Notes: generated from the sequence alone by a model not told the origin. DNA of 64,000 nucleotides from Clostridium sp. 'White wine YQ' (GCF_028728205.1 NZ_JAQYUU010000005.1:186001-250000), one strand, 5' to 3'. Counted from the first letter of the stretch, positions 16,940 to 24,798 are shown. A program made the numbers and translations.

Positions 16940-18070
16940 TTACGTATTTGCTTCTTCCAACGCGCCTTTAATTAATATAGGGCATAAGTCTTTTATTTGC
17001 TCTTTCAACTTTTCATTTATATCGCGTCTCATAAGATAAGCATTGTAGATTTCAACGATACATTCCTGCACTTTAATTTCTGGTATAGGTATTTTAACAT
17101 CACACATTTCAGACCAATCGAATGTCTCACGAGCACTGCCCCAAGAATGGAAGCGTGAGTAGCGATCAAACTCGCTTCGACTAAAGAAAATGCGCAGGTA
17201 GCTTGGCAACAACTTTTTTATGTTTACTACACGGAAAACTACGTATGAAGAAGAGCATATATATGTCTTTTCGCTTCCATTATGGGCAATCGATATCTTT
17301 TCCCCGTTTCTGGAAGTAACCGTTACATATGCAAACTCGTCAGGCGCAACAAGGTAGTACGGCTTTAGCGAGACTCCGTTCATATCGGCTTTTGTATCTA
17401 TAAATCGTTTTTCAATCGATACACCACGCACGTCATGGACACCATAATCCAAATCATCGTTTCTTTTATCTGAGAGTTCAATATACGGTCCTATTGCCTC
17501 GTGTGGTAGTTTAAGACGCAAACGGTCAATATAAGCATCACAAGTCAGCTTTAAATCCTCAAGACCTGTTTCATAGGCTCTCTGGTTTGCAAGCATAGCA
17601 TTATATATGTCAACATACTTTTGCTGAATCGGTAGCGGTGGGAGTTCGATTTCAAGATCACAGAAATCTTCCCATGCCATACCATCACGAACAGATGAGT
17701 CAGTGTGAAACCAAAAATATCTATCGCGTTCGCTAGATTTCAACATCAGAAAAAAGTATTCATGAAGCAAAGAATCATTATCTTTAATTTTAAATACAGT
17801 GTAAGCAGGACTCACATGCTTATTATCATCAGTATGATTTAATGCTATAGGAAGTACTTCATCACGTCCAACGTGCATTAGATTACATGCAAAATAATTT
17901 GGAGGAACAATTTTATACTTGCTTGTATCTTGTCCTACTTGTTTAGACGGTTCAAAAAATTCTTTATCACGATTTACACCAGAGACATCATAAACAGTAA
18001 GATTCGGGTTATTACAAGCCTCCACATACAGTTCAATGTACTTACCAATTTTATGTTTAGTCAATCCCAT
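16940..18070 (-). CDS. hsdS: Type I restriction-modification specificity subunit S
   Basis: 376 aa with the HsdS layout: two target-recognition domains, each followed by a helical spacer. Repeated signatures mark the two halves: KIGKYIELY...YDVSGVN and AIGPYIELS...HDVRGVS at the starts, ELPPLPIQQKYVDIYNAM and IPIPEIKVQECIVEIYNAY at the spacers. HsdS sets the DNA sequence recognised by the methylase and endonuclease. I prefer ATG 18070; TTG 18076 is an alternative. It overlaps hsdM. Only one hsdS copy and no inverted repeats for phase variation were noticed. Confidence 0.9.
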   Translation of the reverse strand: MGLTKHKIGKYIELYVEACNNPNLTVYDVSGVNRDKEFFEPSKQVGQDTSKYKIVPPNYFACNLMHVGRDEVLPIALNHTDDNKHVSPAYTVFKIKDNDSLLHEYFFLMLKSSERDRYFWFHTDSSVRDGMAWEDFCDLEIELPPLPIQQKYVDIYNAMLANQRAYETGLEDLKLTCDAYIDRLRLKLPHEAIGPYIELSDKRNDDLDYGVHDVRGVSIEKRFIDTKADMNGVSLKPYYLVAPDEFAYVTVTSRNGEKISIAHNGSEKTYICSSSYVVFRVVNIKKLLPSYLRIFFSRSEFDRYSRFHSWGSARETFDWSEMCDVKIPIPEIKVQECIVEIYNAYLMRRDINEKLKEQIKDLCPILIKGALEEANT

Positions 18071-19658
18071 AACCAATCCCCCTGAACGCTTCTTCGAGCA
18101 TGGTTTGTGATTTCTTTTCAGCCTTCATCACTTCGCGCATTTCAGCCTGAATACGTGCCATCTCTTTTTCAAAATCAATTTCTAAGTCATGGTCAATGAA
18201 CTCGATGTATTTGCTTGGTGCAAGAGAATAGTTATTGGAGCGAATTCCATCCTCTCCATCAAGAGATACAGATTTACAAAACTCTGGTTCATCTTTATAT
18301 AATGATGTATCTGCACTTTGCCAATTACTGTATACTTTCTTTATTTCAGAAATCTGATCATCAGTAAGAACAGTTTTTTTCTTTTTCTTCCCTTTATCAA
18401 TTACAATTTCTTCAATGTTACCATCCCAGCGGCGCAAATCCATAAATAGTACTTCATTTGTACGGTCACGAAGCTGTCTGCCGCCTGATGTACAAGCTTT
18501 TTTATTCATATTAACAATCCATAAAGTGACAGAAATATCTGTGGTATAGAACATGTCACGAGGTAGAACGATAATAGCTTCAATCCTATCTCGTTCAAGC
18601 AATTCTTTTCTGATTTCATATTCAACACCATCTGCGTTTAATGCACCATTTGCAAGCAGAAAACCTGCAACGCCTTTATTTACATCTAATTTTGAAATCA
18701 TATGAAGAATCCATGCGTAGTTTGCATTTGCTACAGGTGGTGTTGAAAAGCCTTTAAACCGAGGATCGTCAGTAAGTTGATCTTCACCACGCCAACCTTT
18801 TAAATTAAAAGGCGGATTAGCCATAATATAATCAACTTTTTTGTCTTTGTGTAAATCCTCAGTAAATGTTGAAGCATTTTTTTCACCAAGATTATGCGCA
18901 ATACCACGGATAGCAAGATTCATTTTACAAAGACGCCATGTGTCGGGATTGCTCTCTTGGCCCAGAATTGAAACGTTCTGGCGATTACCATTATGACGAT
19001 CTACAAACTTTAGAGATTGAACGAACATACCGCCCGAACCACAACATGGGTCATATACAGTGCCAGAATAAGGTTCAATCATTTCTGCAATCAGTTTAAC
19101 TACTGAAGCAGGGGTATAAAATTCACCATCTTCCTTTGTTCCGGCAGCAGCATATACCTGAAGAAAATATTCATATACTCGGCCAATCAAATCATCTTCA
19201 TGAAAGCGCTTCTCATCTATTTTATTTACTTCATCTATTAGATTTTTGATAGCCTCTTTACTTGCCCCAAGGGTTGCAAAAAGATTAAGTGGTAAAGCTC
19301 CTTTTAATGGAGTATTACTTTCTTCAATATCTGCCATTGCTTGATCTAGAATAACTGCAATATCATTAGCGCTTGCGTTTTTAACGATATAAGACCACCG
19401 TGCAGTTTCCTTCAAATAATATACATTTACTGCATTATAGAACGATACTTTTTCAAGGAAAGCTGGTATATCCCCGTATTGCTCCAATAATTCTGCTCTT
19501 CGTCTTTCAAACTTGTCCCCTGCAAACTTTAAAAACACTAATCCTATAACAGCATCTCTATTCTTTTCAGTACTTCCAATCCCACGAAGGGCAACACGAC
19601 AGTTCCACAAAACGGTCTCCAGTGAAACCGCAACTTCTTTTTTAGCAGCTTTTGCCAT
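18057..19658 (-). CDS. hsdM: Type I restriction-modification DNA methyltransferase subunit M
   Basis: 533 aa. N-terminal HsdM_N bundle (ETVLWNCRVALRG ... VYEYFLQVYA), then the N6-adenine methylase domain: GEFYTPASVVKLI, SAM-binding DPCCGSGGMF and catalytic NPPF (YIMANPPFNLKGW). AGAGG precedes ATG 19658; an upstream frame from 19697 is unlikely. It methylates adenines at the site chosen by HsdS. Overlaps hsdS by 14 bp and lies 85 bp after the HTH gene. Confidence 0.94.
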   Translation of the reverse strand: MAKAAKKEVAVSLETVLWNCRVALRGIGSTEKNRDAVIGLVFLKFAGDKFERRRAELLEQYGDIPAFLEKVSFYNAVNVYYLKETARWSYIVKNASANDIAVILDQAMADIEESNTPLKGALPLNLFATLGASKEAIKNLIDEVNKIDEKRFHEDDLIGRVYEYFLQVYAAAGTKEDGEFYTPASVVKLIAEMIEPYSGTVYDPCCGSGGMFVQSLKFVDRHNGNRQNVSILGQESNPDTWRLCKMNLAIRGIAHNLGEKNASTFTEDLHKDKKVDYIMANPPFNLKGWRGEDQLTDDPRFKGFSTPPVANANYAWILHMISKLDVNKGVAGFLLANGALNADGVEYEIRKELLERDRIEAIIVLPRDMFYTTDISVTLWIVNMNKKACTSGGRQLRDRTNEVLFMDLRRWDGNIEEIVIDKGKKKKKTVLTDDQISEIKKVYSNWQSADTSLYKDEPEFCKSVSLDGEDGIRSNNYSLAPSKYIEFIDHDLEIDFEKEMARIQAEMREVMKAEKKSQTMLEEAFRGIGYGID

Positions 19659-19743
19659 AACATTATCCTCTTTCCGGCTCGTGGCGTTCAAATACACCTT
19701 GCCATTATTATTTTATAATCTTGTCTGTCCAATAATCTGGACT

Positions 19744-19950
19744 TTAGTCTTTGTCAGGAGCTTCATCAGCTGCGCCGCCGGAACGAATCCATTCGTCTAC
19801 TTCTGATAGCTTAAACTTCCACAGTCTGCCTACCTTGTAAGCTGGCATATTCCTTTTTGCAATCCACTGCAGAACGGTATCTCTGCCGATGCCAAGGTAT
19901 TCCATGACTTCTTTCAAGGTGGACCATTTCTCAATGTTATAATCACTCAC
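19744..19950 (-). CDS. Excisionase-family helix-turn-helix protein
   Basis: 68 aa single MerR/excisionase-like HTH: WSTLKEVMEYLGIGRDTVLQWIAKRNMPAYKVGRLWKF, then an acidic tail. I choose GTG 19950 because GGAGG lies 8 nt upstream of it; the ATG at 19965 precedes the ribosome binding site. Such small HTH genes often head type I RM operons in Firmicutes and probably regulate them; excision activity is not implied. It begins 17 bp after the stop of the upstream gene. Confidence 0.78.
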   Translation of the reverse strand: MSDYNIEKWSTLKEVMEYLGIGRDTVLQWIAKRNMPAYKVGRLWKFKLSEVDEWIRSGGAADEAPDKD

Positions 19951-19967
19951 GTTGTTAACCTCCATGA

Positions 19968-20846
19968 TTAGGCTTCAAAAATAGTATCAATTGCAACATT
20001 GAAAATCCATCTGTAATTTGGAAAGCAGTTATTTCCATCACAGTCTTGCATCTCCCAAATACAATCGAACTTTCCTTCAAAGCCACGGGCGTAAAAGCTC
20101 GTGGTTATTTTTATTATTTCACCCGGAGCAGTTTCCGGTATCTCTATTTCCGTTTCACTAGCACTAGGACGGACATCTGTAGCATTTACAAAGACAAGTT
20201 TTCTACTGTACCAACTTAGATGTCCAGAATTGTGAATCACCCATGTATGCTCAAAAGTTTCGTAACATTTGGCCTTGTGATTTCTACCTTTATCTTCAAC
20301 CCAAACATCATCGCCATTATTCAAAGGCCCACAAATCATATTCGGCTCATCTTCAACTCCGAGCACTTGTCGTTGATATTCAGAGATTATGACATTATCA
20401 ACATCATCATCGCCACGAACAATAAACATTTGAAATTGAACTGCTAATGCCCTTGCAAGATAGCGTTTGTTCACTTCATATGATGCGGGTACACCGAATG
20501 AATTCATGCAGTCTCTAACTTTATCGGAATCAAGGTTCGTTTCAAGAAAGTTTTTAAGTTCATCAACCCTTGCCGGTTTTGGGAAACTCGCCTTCATTTC
20601 AGGGGTCAACACTCTGTCTTTTGCGTAATGACGCTCATTCTCTAAATATGATGTTGTTCTATGTGTTTTCGACTTTGGCAGCGTAAAGTAGCTACTTCCT
20701 CCGGCAATAAAAAATTTGATGATAAAGACACCCTGGTTTTCTTGTTTTACAAGATATCTATAAAGGTCTCTGAAAAATTCAAAACTCTTGATCGTGCTCA
20801 CCTCACTTGTACCTAGCCTGTACCTACAGTACCTAATAAACACCAT
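19968..20846 (-). CDS. Hypothetical protein with C-terminal NBR1-like four-tryptophan (FW) domain
   Basis: Up to 292 aa. The last ~95 residues fit the Ig-like NBR1/FW pattern: HTWVIHNSGHLSW, then VPG-like TAPGEIIKI, GKFDCIWEMQDCDGN and NYRWIFNVAI, with Trp at each of the four signature places. The middle (DDDVDNVIISEYQRQ) belongs to no domain I recognise. First gene of the leftward defence operon. The ATG at 20846 has only a weak AGGT upstream, and the first 15 codons overlap the TGTACCTA repeats, so the real start may be GTG 20801. Function unknown; ligand binding or sensing is a guess from the Ig-like fold. Confidence 0.55.
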   Translation of the reverse strand: MVFIRYCRYRLGTSEVSTIKSFEFFRDLYRYLVKQENQGVFIIKFFIAGGSSYFTLPKSKTHRTTSYLENERHYAKDRVLTPEMKASFPKPARVDELKNFLETNLDSDKVRDCMNSFGVPASYEVNKRYLARALAVQFQMFIVRGDDDVDNVIISEYQRQVLGVEDEPNMICGPLNNGDDVWVEDKGRNHKAKCYETFEHTWVIHNSGHLSWYSRKLVFVNATDVRPSASETEIEIPETAPGEIIKITTSFYARGFEGKFDCIWEMQDCDGNNCFPNYRWIFNVAIDTIFEA

Positions 20847-20869
20847 TTTGACCTATACGCCTGTACCTA
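20808..20869. promoter_or_regulatory. Cluster of TGTACCTA-type repeats at head of defence operon
   Basis: TGTACCTA occurs at 20808, 20819 and 20862; close variants AGTACCTA at 20828 and TTGACCTA at 20848. Five direct repeats in 62 bp just upstream of, or over, the first codons of the island suggest a multi-site operator for a regulator, possibly the excisionase-like HTH protein. Confidence 0.55.
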
Positions 20870-20949
20870 CTCGCCTTGGTATTCTTTACTTAGATGGACG
20901 AGGAAGACATGCTTACGGTGCTTATACAGATATTTCCACAAACATGGTA

Positions 20950-21249
20950 TCACAATAGACTACAAAAATCAATCATTTAAGGCAAAAACACATGTAAACC
21001 ATCGTAGACCGACTTTAAGCATTGACTAGCCTCTTCCATCAAACCCACCCCATAGGACATCCCCTGATCAAGGATGATTCCAGACCTATCGGGTGAACAA
21101 CTAAATAACTGCCACCAGCCACTGGAATAGCTGGTCGCCAATTCTGAAGCGGGAGTAATCCCATTCGGACGGTCGACTATTGCCTTTTTGGGCTGGTGCA
21201 CGTCATGTGAGCTCTCGCTTCGGTTTCAAGCCGAAGGAGGGCTTATATT
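20950..21249 (+). ncRNA. Candidate structured leader RNA of the sigma-like gene
   Basis: The 403 bp between 20847 and 21249 contain no convincing gene. The DNA is GC-rich and full of complementary segments read rightward. CACCAGCC (21113-21120) can pair with GGCTGGTG (21191-21198) or, as ACCAGC, with the nearer GCTGGT (21130-21135). GAAGCGGGAG (21146-21155) can pair over 10 bp (one G-U) with CTCTCGCTTC (21212-21221). The same CTCTCGCTTC can instead close a hairpin CTTCGG/CCGAAG (21218-21223 / 21231-21236) plus CTC/GAG that hides the ribosome binding site AAGGAGGG. Mutually exclusive helices at the binding site are the layout of a cis-acting switch. No known riboswitch class was recognised. 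Confidence 0.5.
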
Positions 21250-21834
21250 ATGACAAAGAAAGACAAAAAAACTTATCTCATCCCCATGGAGGTAACAAGA
21301 GAGACAATCGAAGCGTACGGTATCAAGAAGGAAGATGTGGTACCAGCAAAAATCGGGAATAAAATAGTATCAGCTATCATGATTCCTACAGATGACGAAG
21401 AACTTTATCTTACGTACATGCGTCCCATTTGGGCAGAAATGAAACGTGAAGAACGCAGCCGCCGTTGCATAGTTAGCGATGGCAAGGGAAAACTCAAGCG
21501 CTGCGAAATGGACTGTAAGGCCTGCAAGAAGATGAAGGATGGAGCTCCTCTTTCGCTTGAATCTTTCTTCGAGGAAACAGAGCTTGAATTCGAGGACCCA
21601 GCTGCTATACAGTGTGAAACAATCCTAACGGCTATGCTCTTTGAAGACCTTCTTGACAGTCTTCGCAACAAGGCTCCTGAGTTGGCACCAATATTTGAAA
21701 TGCTTTATGACGGAAAATCACAACGTACAATCGCAAACCTTATTAATAAGCCTCAGTCATCGGTTAACGATATGATCAAGCGTATGAGAACAATTCTACA
21801 ACAACATATTAGCCGAGATGATTTAGGAAGATAA
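21250..21834 (+). CDS. Sigma-70 region 4-like regulator with Cys cluster, phage/ICE type
   Basis: 194 aa. The C-terminal ~60 residues form a sigma-region-4/LuxR-like HTH (PIFEMLYDGKSQRTIANLINKPQSSVNDMIKRMR). The middle has C-x(10)-C-x(3)-C-x(2)-C (CIVSDGKGKLKRCEMDCKAC), a possible metal site. The N-terminus (KTYLIPMEVTRETIEAYG) is common to proteins of Firmicutes mobile elements. It lacks sigma region 2, so it is probably an activator or accessory factor, not a full sigma factor. AAGGAGGG lies 9 nt before ATG 21250, and a strong terminator follows, so it is a one-gene unit. Confidence 0.65.
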   Translation: MTKKDKKTYLIPMEVTRETIEAYGIKKEDVVPAKIGNKIVSAIMIPTDDEELYLTYMRPIWAEMKREERSRRCIVSDGKGKLKRCEMDCKACKKMKDGAPLSLESFFEETELEFEDPAAIQCETILTAMLFEDLLDSLRNKAPELAPIFEMLYDGKSQRTIANLINKPQSSVNDMIKRMRTILQQHISRDDLGR

Positions 21835-21842
21835 CATAGTAG

Positions 21843-21880
21843 AAGGCAGTAGTTCTGTAATAGGACTACTGCCTTTTACT
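21843..21880 (+). terminator. Rho-independent terminator of the sigma-like gene
   Basis: AAGGCAGTAGT (21843-21853) pairs perfectly with ACTACTGCCTT (21865-21875), followed by TTTACTT. Confidence 0.88.
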
Positions 21881-21896
21881 TCATTCATTTAACAAC

Positions 21897-21975
21897 AGTT
21901 CCCTAGTTTCAACCCTATCCAAAAACAGTAGTTCCCTTGTCTCGCAAGGCAAAAAGTAGTTCTATAGCCTCAACC
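21897..21975. repeat. Short imperfect direct repeats near the element's right end
   Basis: AGTTCCCTAGTTTCAACCC (from 21897) recurs as AGTTCTATAGCCTCAACCC (from 21957), and AGTAGTTC occurs at 21849, 21928 and 21956. Such repeats near an element end can be recombinase or excisionase arm sites; this is inference. The rest of 21835-22091 holds only the two terminators. Confidence 0.35.
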
Positions 21976-22011
21976 CAAAAATGTTTATTAAGCCTAGGCT
22001 ACTTTTGAAAG

Positions 22012-22066
22012 ATAAAAAACAAGGTTTCCATCAATCGGTAATTGTTGCCGAAAGTCTGGAAACCTT
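22012..22066 (-). terminator. Rho-independent terminator of rlmD
   Basis: AAGGTTTCCA (22021-22030) pairs with TGGAAACCTT (22057-22066) with a nested TCGGTAA/TTGCCGA stem. Read leftward, a T-rich tract follows (GTTTTTTATC). Confidence 0.82.
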
Positions 22067-22091
22067 TGATTTCAAGCTATTTACAGCCTAT

Positions 22092-23462
22092 TTATTTATC
22101 TTTCCTTGTTATCAAGGCGACTGTCTCAACGTGTGCAGTTTGAGGAAACATATCTACTGGTTGAACCTTCTTAGTACTATACCCCATATCATCAAGTATT
22201 CTTAAGTCTCTTGCTAGTGTACTTGGATCACAAGATACATAAACAATTCTCTTCGGAGATATATTAGCTATGGCTTCTAATAAAGATTGCTCACAGCCTT
22301 TTCTTGGAGGATCAACAACCACCACATCAGCCATTACCCCTTTTGATATAAGCTCTGGTATTACTGTTTCAGATTCTCCTACAAAGAATTCAACATTCTC
22401 TACATTATTTTCTTTTGCATTTTTCCATGCATCATCTATTGCTTGAGGAACAATTTCTACACCGTATACCTTTTTAGCCTTTTGAGATAAGAAAAGGGTT
22501 ATAGTTCCTGTTCCACAGTACGCATCAAATACTACTTCCTCTCCAGTTAATTCTGCAAATTCTAAAGCCTTAGAATATAAGGTCTCTGTTTGCATAGGGT
22601 TAACTTGGAAAAATGATAATGGTGATATATTGAATTTAAAATCACCTATATAATCTGTAATAACATCTTTTCCCCATAGGGTATTATTTCTCATGCCTAG
22701 TATCACATTTGTCTCTTTATCATTTATATTTTGAACTATAGAAGTTAATCCTTCTATGTTGTTCTTCATAACTTCAATAAATTCCTTCTTATAAGGAATC
22801 TCTACGCTATTAGTAACTGGAACTATCATAACTTCTCCAGTTTTAAAGCCTTTTCTTATCATTATGTGTCTTAATACACCCTTAGGGTTATATTTCCCAT
22901 CAATAGTAGCTGGTTGAATATTATATTTCTTCATCCATTCTTTTGTTAATGCCACTACCTTATCCGCAGCCTCATCTTGAATATAGCAGTCCTTAAGATC
23001 AATTATATCGTGACTTCTTGGTGCATAAAATCCTATATGGATTTCTCCATTTATTAGCCCTACAGGCAATTGTACCTTATTTCTATATCTATAAGGGTAC
23101 TCTGCACCTATAGTATCAAGTACCAAGTCTTCAGATAGTTTTCCTATCTTACTTACACAATCCTTAACTCTATCCTTTTTGAAATCTAATTGGCCTCTAT
23201 ATTTCATATGTTGAAGTGTACATCCACCACATCTTTTATAAATAGGACATATTGGTGTTTCTCTATCCTCCGATGGCTCTAATATTTCTAATAGCTTACC
23301 AAAAGCATAGGTCTTTTTAACTTTTATAACTAGTACTTTTATTTTTTCGCCCTTAAGCGCGCCTTCTACAAAGATAGGAAATCCATCTACTTTTGCAATT
23401 CCTTCTCCTTCATATCCTTGTGAAACTACTTCTAAAATATATTCTTTATTCTTTTCTACCAA
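22092..23462 (-). CDS. rlmD: 23S rRNA (uracil-5-)-methyltransferase RlmD/RumA family
   Basis: About 456 aa. It has an N-terminal TRAM domain (to residue ~60), the iron-sulfur Cys motif [15 protein letters not shown], the SAM-binding segment [17 protein letters not shown], catalytic [11 protein letters not shown], and [12 protein letters not shown] with the nucleophilic Cys region. It transfers a methyl group to C5 of uracil in 23S rRNA. I prefer TTG 23462 (LVEKNKEYI) because AAGGGTGAT sits at good distance; GTG 23471 would overlap that site. The paralogue RlmCD is an equally good name. The 3' end borders the mobile element. Confidence 0.88.
   Translation of the reverse strand: MVEKNKEYILEVVSQGYEGEGIAKVDGFPIFVEGALKGEKIKVLVIKVKKTYAFGKLLEILEPSEDRETPICPIYKRCGGCTLQHMKYRGQLDFKKDRVKDCVSKIGKLSEDLVLDTIGAEYPYRYRNKVQLPVGLINGEIHIGFYAPRSHDIIDLKDCYIQDEAADKVVALTKEWMKKYNIQPATIDGKYNPKGVLRHIMIRKGFKTGEVMIVPVTNSVEIPYKKEFIEVMKNNIEGLTSIVQNINDKETNVILGMRNNTLWGKDVITDYIGDFKFNISPLSFFQVNPMQTETLYSKALEFAELTGEEVVFDAYCGTGTITLFLSQKAKKVYGVEIVPQAIDDAWKNAKENNVENVEFFVGESETVIPELISKGVMADVVVVDPPRKGCEQSLLEAIANISPKRIVYVSCDPSTLARDLRILDDMGYSTKKVQPVDMFPQTAHVETVALITRKDK
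22111..22133 (-). other. Candidate attachment junction within the 3' end of rlmD
   Basis: Read leftward these bases encode HVETVALI, the conserved C-terminal motif of this methyltransferase. CACGTTGAGACAGTCGCC is over half G+C, using CAC, GAG, GTC, GCC and TTG codons, whereas the codons before it are AT-ending. This is what is left when an element integrates into the 3' end of a gene and supplies the final codons. The other junction lies outside the window. Confidence 0.5.
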
Positions 23463-23607
23463 AACTATCACCCTTATATATAATGAATTTTTATATCACT
23501 ACATAACTACTCTTCCTTCTTTTATTTATCATGGAATATATATAGCTTATCAACAAAAAAAATCTCATGCAATAACTTTTCTTAACTTTCTTAGCTTTCT
23601 TAATATA

Positions 23608-23654
23608 AATAAAAAAGGTAAGTGCCTAATTCCCAGTATATAAGCCCTTACCTT
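23608..23654 (-). terminator. Terminator of the DUF1540 gene
   Basis: AAGGTAAG (23615-23622) pairs with CTTACCTT (23647-23654). Read leftward the stem is followed by TTTTTTATTT. The rest of the gap 23463-23702 is AT-rich with nothing recognised. Confidence 0.8.
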
Positions 23655-23702
23655 CTTCATTATATTTTATTAAGATCCAAGTGCCTTATACATATTAGGA
23701 GG

Positions 23703-24068
23703 CTACCTTTTATTAATAAAGGTTTCACATTCAGTGTTTTGAACACTGGTGGCTCTTGGACCATAAATAAACAAATTATCTGCGCCGCATATACCTTGTT
23801 TATTATATATGCATTTTTTAGCGTTACAATGTACTTCTGGTGTCATCAATATCTCATGAAAATCTGAAAACATCTGCTCAATTTCACCAACATAATTAGT
23901 GTTACCCATACTCGCTAGTGCATTCATGATTCCTTTTTGTTTAAAGGTATCACATACTGTTTCTGATGAGGATATTGCATCTCTTCCTTTAATTGATATA
24001 ATATCTGCTGAACAAAGTCCACCTACGTTATTAACACAATTAGTGGCGCTACAACTTAGCTTTCCCAT
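23703..24068 (-). CDS. Protein with two DUF1540 domains
   Basis: 121 aa with two copies of the Cys-rich DUF1540 motif: C-SATNCVNNVGGLCSADIISIKG...C-DTF near the N-terminus and C-NAKKCIYNKQGICGADNLFIYG...C-ETF near the C-terminus. Each has four Cys suited to a small metal site. These proteins are common in clostridia and Bacillus, often in sporulating cells, but no activity is established. Good ribosome binding site (GGAGATG) before ATG 24068; single-gene unit ending in a terminator. Confidence 0.85.
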   Translation of the reverse strand: MGKLSCSATNCVNNVGGLCSADIISIKGRDAISSSETVCDTFKQKGIMNALASMGNTNYVGEIEQMFSDFHEILMTPEVHCNAKKCIYNKQGICGADNLFIYGPRATSVQNTECETFINKR

Positions 24069-24094
24069 AAGATAACATCTCCTTATCTTGTTTA

Positions 24095-24168
24095 TATATA
24101 GGGTTTTTTATAGGAAACTTAATTTATTCACGTATAAATAAGTTATTAGTTAAACTTAAAGCCCTATA
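24095..24168 (+). repeat. MITE-like repeat, copy A (74 bp)
   Basis: It starts TATATAGGGTTTTTTATAGG and ends AAACTTAAAGCCCTATA. The ends are short inverted repeats (TATAGGG-TTT / AAA-CCCTATA) and internal parts can also pair. It matches the copies at 24691-24798 and 51728-51801 along most of its length. No coding capacity. Confidence 0.75.
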
Positions 24169-24195
24169 CTATATTTTCAACCAAGATAAAGATTT

Positions 24196-24624
24196 TTATT
24201 CTAAATTTTCAATTACAATTTTCAAATAACTCTCTAAAAGACTTTTTTCCTGGGAACTTAATTCTTTTGTTGCTCTAATATTAACCTCTCTACTTACTTT
24301 TTCAAGCTCATCTACATGATACCTAGATTTTTGGGTTAATAACAAATAATAACTCCTTTTATCCATTGGATTTTTTATCTTTTCTACCCATTCATTATGG
24401 ATTAGCCTATTTATAACTGAAGACATTGTTGCTTTATCTAATCCTACTCTTTTTCCTATTTCTAAAGGGGTTAGTTTTTCTATGTCTCCATCAACCTCTT
24501 CAATAGTATAAATATCCTTAACTATGCTCCATTGAACATATGTTAATCCAATACTTTCAAGTTCATTGTTCATTTTATTTCTTATTAACTTTGATGCTTT
24601 ATTTATTAACTTATCTATATCCAT
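24196..24624 (-). CDS. MarR-family transcriptional regulator
   Basis: 142 aa winged-helix protein. YVQWSIVKDIYTIE, LTPLEIGKRVGLDKATMSSVINRLIHNEWVEKI is the MarR HTH and MDKRSYYLLLTQKS the wing. ATG 24624 has GGAG upstream; the TTG at 24636 is less likely. It has its own consensus promoter and an almost perfect palindrome between promoter and start, pointing to autoregulation. No obvious target gene or transporter is adjacent, so the ligand cannot be guessed. Confidence 0.9.
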   Translation of the reverse strand: MDIDKLINKASKLIRNKMNNELESIGLTYVQWSIVKDIYTIEEVDGDIEKLTPLEIGKRVGLDKATMSSVINRLIHNEWVEKIKNPMDKRSYYLLLTQKSRYHVDELEKVSREVNIRATKELSSQEKSLLESYLKIVIENLE

Positions 24625-24636
24625 TTCCTTCTCCAA

Positions 24637-24689
24637 TTAGTTAGTATACAAACTAATTTAATTATAGAATGTGCCGCTTAGTTTTTCAA
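24637..24689 (-). promoter_or_regulatory. SigmaA promoter and palindromic operator of the marR gene
   Basis: Read leftward: TTGAAA (24684-24689), a 17-nt spacer, TATAAT (24661-24666). Just downstream TTAGTTAGTATACAAACTAA (24637-24656) is a 20-bp palindrome with one mismatched pair (18 of 20 bases symmetric), placed around the expected transcription start, where a bound MarR protein would block its own gene. Confidence 0.8.
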
Positions 24690-24690
24690 G

Positions 24691-24798
24691 TATATAGGGT
24701 TTTTTATAGGAAACTTAATTTATTCATGTTTTAAAATATCGGTTTCTGGACATTTTTAGGCATGAATAAATTATTAGTTGAACTTAAAACCCTGTATA
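24691..24798 (+). repeat. MITE-like repeat, copy B (108 bp)
   Basis: It has the same 5' and 3' parts as copy A plus about 34 extra bases in the centre, bordered by the perfect inverted pair AATTTATTCATG / CATGAATAAATT. It lies between the arms of another inverted repeat, GTGCCGCTTAG (24671-24681) and CTAAGCGGCAC (24800-24810), right behind the marR -35 box. Confidence 0.75.

Noticed and set aside
19744-19950. Excisionase partner of the element's integrase
   Set aside because: No integrase is in the window, and this HTH type commonly heads type I RM operons; a regulator is more likely.
21060-21160. Possible cobalamin riboswitch (GCCACTGG and GGTGAA-like segments)
   Set aside because: The B12 box and the conserved GCAACTG-type core are absent, and the neighbouring gene is not a B12 gene.
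20977-21201. Leftward 74-codon open frame starting GTG
   Set aside because: No ribosome binding site and it lies across the strongly self-complementary leader; more likely a by-product of a structured RNA.
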